Assembly (NCBI GenBank): GCA_013821825.1
Contig: PNJK01000021.1
Location: forward strand, 1-51,006
Direction of reading: 5' to 3'
DNA: 51,006 nt
Source: Rhodobacter sp.
GTDB lineage: Bacteria; Pseudomonadota; Alphaproteobacteria; Rhodobacterales; Rhodobacteraceae
Part shown: positions 8,333-15,554 of the stretch, one piece after another
Layout of the letters: each line of letters starts with the position of its first letter
Position numbering within the stretch: the stretch's first letter is position 1
Notes under the pieces: model-generated
Seen by the model: only the letters and a program-made list of their open reading frames with translations
The model's database searches: none
Told to the model about the DNA's origin: nothing
Program-made: the position numbers and the translations under genes

Positions 8333-9335
8333 GGCGCAGCCGCGGGTTCAGGACGGCGTAAGCGAGATCCACGATCAGGTTCACGGCCGTGAAGATGACC
8401 GCAAACAGGATGACGATGCCCTGGATCAGCGGCAGATCGCGGTTGATCACGGCGTCGATGGCCATGTTGCCGAGACCTTCGTAGGAAAACAGCCGCTCGA
8501 TGATCACCGTGCCGCCGATCAGAAAGGTGAACTGCACGCCGACCAGTGTCAGTGTGGGCAGAACCGCGTTGCGAAGCGCTTCGCGCAGGATCACATGCGT
8601 CTCGCCATACCCTTTGGTGCGGGCCAGCGTGACGTAATCAAGGTTCATGGTTTCCTTCAGGCTTTGCTTCAGAAGCTGGCCGATCACCGCGGCAAGCGGG
8701 ATGGCAAGCGCAAGCGCGGGCATGAACATATGCGCGACAAGATCGGCCCAGAGATCGAAGCGCAGTCGGACAAGGCTTTCGAACAGATAGAAATTGGTGA
8801 CGAAAGGCAGATCCAGCGACGGCGTCACCCGGCCCGAGATGTGGAACACCGGAAAAAGCACCCCAAGAACCAGCATCAGCACCAGCCCCCAAAGGAAGTC
8901 CGGCACTGAAAGCGCCATGCCGTTAGCCACGTCGACCGCGCCTTCCGTGCGGGTGCCGCGCCCGCGCGTGCCGATCAGTGCCGCCGCCCCGCCGATGATC
9001 ACCGCCATCACCAGCGCCATGATCGAAAGCTCCAACGTAGCTGGCAGCCGCCCCAGCACCAGATCCAGCACCGGCTGGCGCGTGGTGATCGAGGTGCCGA
9101 AATCCCCCTGCACCACCCCTCCAAGCCAGATGCCGAACTGGGTGACCAAAGGCTGGTCCAACCCGTAAAGCGCGGAAAGCCGGGCAATATCCGCCTCGGT
9201 CGCACCGGGAGGAAGCATCATGGCGATGGGATTGCCGGGAACCACCCGGATCACGAAGAACACGATCACCGCAACGCCCGCCAGGGTGACGAGCGTGGTC
9301 AGCAATCGCAGAATGGTCAGGCGAAGGATCTGCAT
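8325..9335 (-). CDS. ABC importer permease, DppB type
   Basis: The 336-residue protein starts MQILRLTILRLLTTL and has a first membrane span, the DppB periplasmic motif VVPGNPIAMMLPPGA, and further spans. The EAA loop reads YVTLARTKGYGETHVILREA. An upstream in-frame ATG would add 24 residues with no similarity and would read through the repeat hairpin, so 9335 is preferred. It pairs with the DppC-type subunit. A hairpin-plus-conserved-tail repeat separates it from the binding-protein gene upstream, which may lower permease expression relative to the binding protein. Confidence 0.9.
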   Translation of the reverse strand: MQILRLTILRLLTTLVTLAGVAVIVFFVIRVVPGNPIAMMLPPGATEADIARLSALYGLDQPLVTQFGIWLGGVVQGDFGTSITTRQPVLDLVLGRLPATLELSIMALVMAVIIGGAAALIGTRGRGTRTEGAVDVANGMALSVPDFLWGLVLMLVLGVLFPVFHISGRVTPSLDLPFVTNFYLFESLVRLRFDLWADLVAHMFMPALALAIPLAAVIGQLLKQSLKETMNLDYVTLARTKGYGETHVILREALRNAVLPTLTLVGVQFTFLIGGTVIIERLFSYEGLGNMAIDAVINRDLPLIQGIVILFAVIFTAVNLIVDLAYAVLNPRLRHA

Positions 9336-9368
9336 CTGCCCCGGTCTTGGAGGTCGCCCCCCAATCTT

Positions 9369-9417
9369 CTGTTCACAAATATCCTGCGGGGGGTCCGGGG
9401 GGCGCAAAGCCCCCCGG
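9369..9417 (-). repeat. Intergenic hairpin-tail repeat, copy A
   Basis: In the direction of transcription a 9-bp GC stem (arms 9417-9409 and 9403-9395, loop TTTGC) is followed by about ten C-rich bases and then the 16-mer GGATATTTGTGAACAG (9384-9369). A second copy with the same architecture is at 28395-28440. Both sit between co-oriented genes, close upstream of a start codon. The stem has no U-tract, so it looks like an mRNA-stabilising or partial-termination element rather than a full terminator. Confidence 0.7.
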
Positions 9418-9439
9418 CCGGTCCGGCAAAGGTGCCGCG

Positions 9440-10963
9440 TCAGGCCCGCTTCATCAGATGCGGCAGCAGCGCGCCCGAAGCATGTGGCGTCACCACGACG
9501 CCCGGCGCGTGCAGGATCGGCTGGACATATTGCAGAAGCGGAATGACCAGCGCGTTCTCGGCGATATACTTGTCCACCGCCTTCCAGCCCTCGATCCGCT
9601 TCGCCTCATCCGCCTCGCCCCACAAGGGGCCGATCATGCCGATCAGGTCATCGCCATCCCAGACCGAATGGGGCGAGGGGCCGAACATCGCAAAGCCGGT
9701 CGAGGTGGTCGGGTCGCCCACCGAATTGCCCCAGTTGTAGAAGGCGGCGGGGGCAAGCTGGTCGGCAGCGCGGAGTTCGTAGTGCTTGGCGATCTCGTAG
9801 ACCTCGATTTCCGCCTCGATCCCGACCTTGCGCCACAGGCCGACGATGGCCTGTACCATCTCGTAATCCTTGGGCTTGAAGCCCTTGGTGGTCTGGATCT
9901 TGAACTTCACCGGGTTGTCGGGCCCGTAGCCGCTGGCTGCCAGAAGTTCGATCGCCTTGGCCTCGTCATAGGGGACGGTGATGCTGGCGTCATAGGCGTC
10001 GTATTCGGGCGTCTGGAGGGTGTCGATCTTGACCCCGTAGCCCGACAGAAGCCGGTCGATGATCGCCTGCTTGTCGATGGCATGGGCCGCGGCCTTGCGG
10101 ACATTGGGGTCGGTCATCGCCTCGATATCGTTGAGGAAGATCATCCCGATGTCCGAGATGGGTGCCGCCACCCCTGCCAGTGGGCCGCCTTTCAGTCGGT
10201 CATATTCTTCATACGGCATTTCCAGAGTGACGTGAGAGTTGCCGGATTCCACCTCGGCTACCCGGGCGGCGGCGTCGGGGACGAACTTGATCGTCACCGT
10301 GTCGAAATCAGGCTTGCCGCCCCAGTAGTTCGCGTTCGCCTTGAGCCGCACAAAGGCGTTGCGCTCGAACTTTTCGACCATGTAGGGGCCGGTGCCGATG
10401 GGGGCGGCCTCAAAACCCTCGGCGCCGACCTTTTCGTAATAGACCTTGGGCAGGACGTAGCCGGTCAGGAAATACATCCATTTGAAGATTGTCGGATCGA
10501 ACTGGGCCACATCGGCGATGACCTTGTTGCCCTCGACGCGGTGGTTGGCGAGGGTTCCCCAGACGAACTGGATCGGGCTTCCGGTCTCCGGATTGGCCAC
10601 CCGGGCCAGGTTCCAGGCCACATCCTCGGCGGTGAAGGGCGAGCCGTCGTGCCATGTCACCCCCTCGCGCACGGTCATCCAGACCTGCTTTTTGTCGTCC
10701 GACCAGCCCCATTCGGTCAAAAGGCCCGGGGCAGGGGTCAGGTCGGGCTGTTGCAGGATGTACTGGTCAAACACCGACTGGTAGAGGCCCTGGATCGTCG
10801 GGTTCACAGCACTCGGTCCGACAGTCGGGTCCCATGACGGCAGGTTGACGTTATAGGCGATCACCAGTTCGTCGATGGCCTGCGCGAAGGTCGGCAGACC
10901 GATGGTGCCTGCCGCCATGGTGGCGGCTGACAGCTTCAGCAGGCTTCTGCGGTTGAGGTTCAT
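9440..10963 (-). CDS. ABC importer periplasmic substrate-binding protein, SBP family 5
   Basis: The 507-residue protein has a Tat-type signal (RRSLLKLSAAT) with a probable cleavage after FAQA near residue 29. The family-5 solute-binding body follows, with FTAEDVAWNLARV, IGTGPYMVEKFERN and ANANYWGGKPDFDTVTIKF. It captures the substrate of the adjacent importer in the periplasm; the family binds peptides, opines, nickel and various small ligands, so the ligand is open. It lies 33 bases downstream of the FAD oxidoreductase gene, so that enzyme and the importer are probably one operon and may share a substrate. Confidence 0.9.
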   Translation of the reverse strand: MNLNRRSLLKLSAATMAAGTIGLPTFAQAIDELVIAYNVNLPSWDPTVGPSAVNPTIQGLYQSVFDQYILQQPDLTPAPGLLTEWGWSDDKKQVWMTVREGVTWHDGSPFTAEDVAWNLARVANPETGSPIQFVWGTLANHRVEGNKVIADVAQFDPTIFKWMYFLTGYVLPKVYYEKVGAEGFEAAPIGTGPYMVEKFERNAFVRLKANANYWGGKPDFDTVTIKFVPDAAARVAEVESGNSHVTLEMPYEEYDRLKGGPLAGVAAPISDIGMIFLNDIEAMTDPNVRKAAAHAIDKQAIIDRLLSGYGVKIDTLQTPEYDAYDASITVPYDEAKAIELLAASGYGPDNPVKFKIQTTKGFKPKDYEMVQAIVGLWRKVGIEAEIEVYEIAKHYELRAADQLAPAAFYNWGNSVGDPTTSTGFAMFGPSPHSVWDGDDLIGMIGPLWGEADEAKRIEGWKAVDKYIAENALVIPLLQYVQPILHAPGVVVTPHASGALLPHLMKRA

Positions 10964-10996
10964 GGTCGTTTTCCCTGTTGGTTTCTTTGTCTTGGT

Positions 10997-12565
10997 TCAG
11001 TTTCCGGCAAGTTTCCGGGCCAGCAGATAACCCGACCCCGCCCCGGTCCCCGCGCCGGGCCAGACGGCGGCTCCGGTCAGGTGCAGGTTCGCAATGGGTG
11101 TGCTGCCGTCGGCATGGCCCCGGGCGGGGCGGAACAGGAAGTGCTGCGACAGATGGTGGCTGCCGCAGACCTGATCGCCGCCAACCAGATTGGGGTTGTC
11201 GGCCTCAAGTTCTGCGGGCGTGACGATCCGGCGCGCAAGGATCTTGTCCTTTGTGCCCGGCGCATGGGCCTCAAGAATCGCCAGCGCCCGGTCGGCAAAG
11301 GGTTCGGCGGCTGTTTCCCAGTCCTTTGCGGCGATTTCGCCCTTGGCGTCGCCGGTAATGGTCCCGGGGGCCATGCGGATCTGCACCCAAAGCACATGCT
11401 TGCCATCCGGCGCGCGGCTGGGGTCAAAGACGGTGGGCTGGCCGACCACGAGGATCGGCTCGTCCGGCAACAGCCCGGCCTTGGCCTGTTGGTAGGTGCG
11501 GGCCATCTGGTCAAGGCTGGGGGCGATGTGGACATAGGCATGCTGCTGCAGGGCCTTGCCCGCGCGCCACTCGGGCAGGGCATCCATCGCGAGGTGGATC
11601 ATCATCGTGCCGGGCGCGTGGCGGAAGCTGGCCATTGCGCCGTCAAACTCTGGAGTGGTGCTGCCGGTCAGATGCCGCAGGGCGCCGGGGGCGACACCTG
11701 CAATGACCGCACGGCTGGCCAAGATGTGGCGACCGTCTGCAAGCCTTAACCCGCTTGCACGGCCCTGGTCCTGCGTTATCCGGGCCACCTTAGCCCCGGT
11801 TTCCACCACCCCGCCGCGCGCCGTAATCGCCGCGATCATCGAGCGCGTCACCGTATCCGCCCCGCCTTGCCCGATCACCATCCCGAAGGCCTGTCCCGCC
11901 ATCCCCTCCAGATAGGGAAACATGGCTCCGCCCGCGACATCGGGCGCAAAATCCAGATGCATCCCCCAGGCCCCCAGCATGGCGCGGACATGGGGATGAG
12001 CAAAGGTCTGTTCCAGCCAGGCGCGGGGCGAGGCGAGCAGGAACCGCCCCATGTCCAGCGTAGCGCCAACGCCCTTGGCCCGCAGCGTCCTGAACAGGAA
12101 ATATGCAAGTGCACGGAGTTTCATTTCCGACCCAAGGAGGCCGAAAAGATGCGGTGCCTCGGCCCCGAAGCCAGCGCATAGGGTTTTCCAGGTTGCCGCA
12201 TCTTCGGCAGAGTGCGCGCTGATTGCGGCCAGGGTTTCGGCCATGTCCGTCGAGACACCGGCCCAGCTGCCATCAGGGAAGGATGACCCAAACGGCCGGT
12301 TCACGGGGACAAATGCGCAGCCATGGCTGGTCAGTTCGGCACCGTAGGTCTTGAAAAACGGGCTTCCGGCAAAGAGCGACAGGTTCATTGCCGCCCAGTC
12401 ATGGCGGAAACCCGGCAGGGTGTATTCGCCGGTCTTGACCGCACCGCCCGGCACCGGGGCCTGTTCGAACAGCCCTACGCGCCAGCCCTTCGCCGCAAGG
12501 TGCATCGCAGCGGCCAACGCATTGTGGCCCGTCCCGATCAGGACAGCATCGAACTCCGCAGCCAT
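10997..12565 (-). CDS. FAD-dependent oxidoreductase, phytoene-desaturase/PYROXD2-like (paralogue 1)
   Basis: The 522-residue protein begins with a Rossmann FAD motif (LIGTGHNALAAAMHLAAKG), then LFEQAPVPGGAVKTGEYT and PGFRHDWAAMNLSLF, and ends with the second flavin segment TGAAVWPGAGTGAGSGYLLA. This is the layout of the phytoene-dehydrogenase-like NAD(P)/FAD oxidoreductases. I chose the ATG at 12565 because AGGGGA precedes it and the FAD motif follows immediately; an upstream ATG at 12619 lies inside the regulatory palindromes. It is the first gene of the importer operon and is divergent from its paralogue's operon. A desaturation or oxidation of the imported compound is inferred; the substrate is unknown. 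Confidence 0.85.
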   Translation of the reverse strand: MAAEFDAVLIGTGHNALAAAMHLAAKGWRVGLFEQAPVPGGAVKTGEYTLPGFRHDWAAMNLSLFAGSPFFKTYGAELTSHGCAFVPVNRPFGSSFPDGSWAGVSTDMAETLAAISAHSAEDAATWKTLCAGFGAEAPHLFGLLGSEMKLRALAYFLFRTLRAKGVGATLDMGRFLLASPRAWLEQTFAHPHVRAMLGAWGMHLDFAPDVAGGAMFPYLEGMAGQAFGMVIGQGGADTVTRSMIAAITARGGVVETGAKVARITQDQGRASGLRLADGRHILASRAVIAGVAPGALRHLTGSTTPEFDGAMASFRHAPGTMMIHLAMDALPEWRAGKALQQHAYVHIAPSLDQMARTYQQAKAGLLPDEPILVVGQPTVFDPSRAPDGKHVLWVQIRMAPGTITGDAKGEIAAKDWETAAEPFADRALAILEAHAPGTKDKILARRIVTPAELEADNPNLVGGDQVCGSHHLSQHFLFRPARGHADGSTPIANLHLTGAAVWPGAGTGAGSGYLLARKLAGN

Positions 12566-12586
12566 GTGTCCCCTGACGTTTTCCCC

Positions 12587-12630
12587 GACAGATTGCCGCA
12601 GTGATATTTGCAAATGCATTTAAATCTGTC
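12587..12630. promoter_or_regulatory. Divergent operator region with nested palindromes
   Basis: The 142-bp gap between the two divergent operons holds a cluster of perfect palindromes: ATTTGCAAAT (12606-12615), AAATGCATTT (12612-12621) and ATTTAAAT (12618-12625). These are flanked by an 8-bp inverted repeat GACAGATT (12587-12594) and AATCTGTC (12623-12630). This is markedly AT-rich against its surroundings. Size and symmetry suit a MarR dimer, and a MarR gene is third in the rightward operon. Binding is inferred, not shown. Confidence 0.65.
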
Positions 12631-12707
12631 TAGTGTGATTCTGGGGTCGCCGGGTCAACCGGCGCAGGGATCAATGCCGGGATGCTCCGGCCAACAGGGA
12701 GATGAGA

Positions 12708-13499
12708 ATGACCTCTGCAAGCGTTCTGGGTTCATTGGCGGGAATGCTCGCCTCGGGCGGGATCGAAGTGGTGGATTGCACGGGCGTGCTTGGCCCCGAG
12801 ACGCCGCTTCTGAAGCTGCCGCCGGATTTTGCCAAGGATACCCCGCCGATCAAGATCCATCGGATCAGCGAATATGACAAGGACGGCCCGTTCTGGGCCT
12901 GGAACTGGCTGGAGCTGGGCGAACACAGCGGCACCCATTTTGACGCGCCGCATCACTGGATCACCGGCAGGGACTATGCCGATGGCTTCACCGACACGCT
13001 GGATGTGCAGAGGCTGGTTGCCCCGGTGAACGTGCTGGATTTCAGCGCCGAATGCGCGGCGAACCCGGATTTCCTGCTGACCATCGACCATGTGAAGGCG
13101 TGGGAGGCCAAGCACGGCGCGATCAATGCCGGCGAATGGGTCGTGCTGCGGTCCGACTGGGACAGCCGCGCGCATGACGAGGGGCTGTTTCTCAATGCCG
13201 ACGAGACCGGGCCGCATACTCCGGGTCCGACCGCAGAAGTGATCCAGTATCTGCTGGACAAGGGCATCGTCGGTTGGGGCAGCCAGTGCATCGGCACCGA
13301 TGCGGGGCAGGCGGGCGGCATGACGCCACCGTTCCCTGCACACAACCTTCTGCACAAGAACAACTGCTTTGGCCTTGCCTCGCTGGCCAACCTGTCGAAA
13401 CTGCCGGCCAGGGGGGCGATCCTGATCGCGGCACCACTGAAGATCAAGCAGGGGACGGGCTCGCCCATCCGGGCACTGGCACTGGTGCCAAAGGTATAA
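12708..13499 (+). CDS. Cyclase-family metal hydrolase, isatin hydrolase-like
   Basis: The 263-residue protein has the cyclase-family metal motif HSGTHFDAPHH (HxGTHxDxPxH, near residues 70-80) and a later QCIGTDAGQAGG. This family includes kynurenine formamidase and isatin hydrolase, which opens isatin to isatinate using Mn2+. Length near 260 and blocks such as VVDCTGVLGP and FWAWNWLELGEHSG look closer to isatin hydrolases than to the roughly 210-residue KynB. CAGGGAG upstream fits the ATG at 12708 better than the one at 12702. It leads the rightward operon. The family is firm; the isatin assignment is from memory of homologues and needs testing. Confidence 0.7.
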   Translation: MTSASVLGSLAGMLASGGIEVVDCTGVLGPETPLLKLPPDFAKDTPPIKIHRISEYDKDGPFWAWNWLELGEHSGTHFDAPHHWITGRDYADGFTDTLDVQRLVAPVNVLDFSAECAANPDFLLTIDHVKAWEAKHGAINAGEWVVLRSDWDSRAHDEGLFLNADETGPHTPGPTAEVIQYLLDKGIVGWGSQCIGTDAGQAGGMTPPFPAHNLLHKNNCFGLASLANLSKLPARGAILIAAPLKIKQGTGSPIRALALVPKV

Positions 13500-13502
13500 G
13501 CC

Positions 13503-15068
13503 ATGCGGCCTGATCATGTCATCATCGGCAGCGGGATCAACGCGCTGGTCGCAGGGGCGCTTCTGGCGCTGAAGGGCGACCGCGTGCTTCTGTTGGAGCG
13601 TGAGGCGGTTCCGGGCGGTTGCCTGCGGACCGAAGAAATCACGCTGCCGGGGTTCCACCATGACGTGATGGCCGCGACCTGGGTCTTGTTCATGACCTCA
13701 CCTGCGGGGGCCGCCCTTGGCCCCCACCTTGCCCGCCACGGGTTTGAGTATTGCCATACCTCGCACCCGACGGCGGTGGTCCGCCCGAACGGCGAGGCAC
13801 TGGTGCTGACCACCGACCGCGCCAGAAACATCGCTGCCTTCAACGCGCTGATCCCCGGCGACGGCGATGCCCATGCCGCCGATGTCGGCGGAATCGAGGC
13901 GGATGCGCCGTTCCTGTTCTCGCTGTTGGGTGGCTCACTCTGGTCCTGGGCCACGGCGAAATTGCTGTGGGGACAGATGAGAAAGCGCGGATTGCGCGGG
14001 CTTGCGGCTTGGTTCGGCACGGCGCTGATCCCGGCGCGGGGCTGGCTGGAAACCGGGTATCGAAGTCCGCTGGTGCAGGCGCTTTACGCGCCATGGGTGC
14101 TCCACTGCGGGCTGACGCCGGAAAGCACATATTCCGGCCAGATGGGCAAGGTGATCGCCTTCGCTCTGGAAGCGGCGGGGGCGCCCATCGTCAAGGGCGG
14201 GTCGGGCCGCGCGGTGGCGGCTTTCCGGGCGTTGATCGCGGAGAAGGGCGGTGAAATCCGCTGTGGCGCGGATGTGGACCGTATCCTCGTGGCCGATGGT
14301 CGCGTGCGGGGCGTGGCGCTGGCAGGGGGCGAGGAGATTGCCTGCGCCTCAGTCCTCGCCTCGGTTGCGCCCGGGCAGTTGCAGGGGCGGCTTCTGCGCG
14401 GGGTGAACCTGCCGCAGGATCAGGCTGCGGCAAAGGTGTTTCGCCACGGGCGGGGAAACTTCCAGCTGCACTACGCGCTGGACCGGCATCCCGAATGGCT
14501 GTCGCCGGGATTGGACGAGGTGGCGCTTATCCATCTGGCGGACGGGATCGACAGCGTCTCGAAATCCGCCAACGAGGCTGAACGCGGGATGCTTCCCGCC
14601 ACCCCCACGATCTGCGTCGGCCAGCCGCACCGGCTTGACCCGTCGCGCTGCCCGGAGGGAAAGGCGGCGCTTTGGCTGCAGATCCCGGATGCTCCGCGCG
14701 TGGTCAAGGGCGATGCGAGCCATGAGATTGCCACGGATGGAACCTGGTCCGAAACGGTGCGCGAGGCCTTTGCCGACCGGATCGAAGCGATCCTCAAGCG
14801 CCATATCCGCGACTTCGACGCGATCAAGCTGGCGCGGCGCGCCTGCTCTCCGGCAGATCTGGAACGGATGAACGTCAACCTTGTCGGTGGGGATCCCTAT
14901 GGCGGGCTGTGCAGCATCGACCAGTTCTTCATCTTCCGCCCCTACGCCCATTCCACCAATGGCGTGGGGCCGGTCCGCGGTCTGATCCACATCGGCGCCT
15001 CGACGCATCCCGGCCCCGGGCTTGGCGGCGGCTCAGGCTTTCTTGCTGCAAGAAGGCTGGGCGCATGA
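13503..15068 (+). CDS. FAD-dependent oxidoreductase, phytoene-desaturase/PYROXD2-like (paralogue 2)
   Basis: The 521-residue protein has the FAD-binding start IIGSGINALVAGALLALKG, then LLEREAVPGGCLRTEEIT and PGFHHDVMAATWVLF, and the C-terminal GASTHPGPGLGGGSGFLAA. It matches paralogue 1 block for block, including the VGQP and NLVGGDPYGGLCS-type segments (NPNLVGGDQVCGSHH in the other copy). The two may act on successive intermediates or form a heteromer. It starts three bases after the cyclase stop with AAAGG upstream, and its stop overlaps the MarR start. The family call is good; the reaction is unknown. Confidence 0.85.
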   Translation: MRPDHVIIGSGINALVAGALLALKGDRVLLLEREAVPGGCLRTEEITLPGFHHDVMAATWVLFMTSPAGAALGPHLARHGFEYCHTSHPTAVVRPNGEALVLTTDRARNIAAFNALIPGDGDAHAADVGGIEADAPFLFSLLGGSLWSWATAKLLWGQMRKRGLRGLAAWFGTALIPARGWLETGYRSPLVQALYAPWVLHCGLTPESTYSGQMGKVIAFALEAAGAPIVKGGSGRAVAAFRALIAEKGGEIRCGADVDRILVADGRVRGVALAGGEEIACASVLASVAPGQLQGRLLRGVNLPQDQAAAKVFRHGRGNFQLHYALDRHPEWLSPGLDEVALIHLADGIDSVSKSANEAERGMLPATPTICVGQPHRLDPSRCPEGKAALWLQIPDAPRVVKGDASHEIATDGTWSETVREAFADRIEAILKRHIRDFDAIKLARRACSPADLERMNVNLVGGDPYGGLCSIDQFFIFRPYAHSTNGVGPVRGLIHIGASTHPGPGLGGGSGFLAARRLGA

Positions 15069-15553
15069 CGGATCAATCCCCACCGGAAATGCCCCCTGCG
15101 GACCTGCCGCGTCTTGGCGAGATCGGGCTGACCAATTTCGCGCCCTATCTGATGAACCGGATCATGGGGCGCTATAACGCTTCCTTGCGCGAAGAAATGG
15201 CAGGGCTGGGCCTTACCACGCCGAAGATGCGGGCGCTGGCGGTGTTGTCGGTGATAGAGGGGCCGCTGATCCGGGAACTTGCCGTCTATTCGGTGGTCGA
15301 ACAGTCCACCCTGTCGCGCGCCCTGGACCAGTTGGCGACCGAAGGCCTGATCCGGCGCGAGGCCGATGCCACCGACAGCCGCGCCACCCGGGTATTCATC
15401 ACCGAAGCCGGGCGCGCGGCGTTTGAAACCCTGTGGCCCCACATGTCCGAAGCGCATTCCCGCATGTTTCGCGGCATTCCCGCCGATGAACGCAGTGCCT
15501 TTGTCGGCACGCTTCAGAAGATGCTGACCAACATCCGCAAGCACGAGATCTGA
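15065..15553 (+). CDS. MarR-family transcriptional regulator
   Basis: The 162-residue protein has the MarR winged helix: helix-turn-helix LAVYSVVEQSTLSRALDQLATEGLI near residues 78-102 and a wing RREADATDSRATRVFITEAG. MarR proteins are dimeric repressors released by aromatic or CoA-linked ligands. The ATG at 15065 overlaps the oxidoreductase stop. Its most likely target is the palindrome cluster at 12587-12630, which would place both divergent operons and its own gene under one signal. The target is inferred from position. Confidence 0.9.
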   Translation: MTDQSPPEMPPADLPRLGEIGLTNFAPYLMNRIMGRYNASLREEMAGLGLTTPKMRALAVLSVIEGPLIRELAVYSVVEQSTLSRALDQLATEGLIRREADATDSRATRVFITEAGRAAFETLWPHMSEAHSRMFRGIPADERSAFVGTLQKMLTNIRKHEI

Positions 15554-15554
15554 C

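Noticed and set aside
9347-10837. Large plus-strand open frame opposite the substrate-binding protein
   Set aside because: Shadow of a GC-rich gene; the minus strand has signal peptide and SBP family motifs.
12565-12619. Upstream ATG at 12619 as start of FAD oxidoreductase 1
   Set aside because: It would add 18 residues before the FAD motif and lies within the palindromes; ATG 12565 has a good ribosome site.
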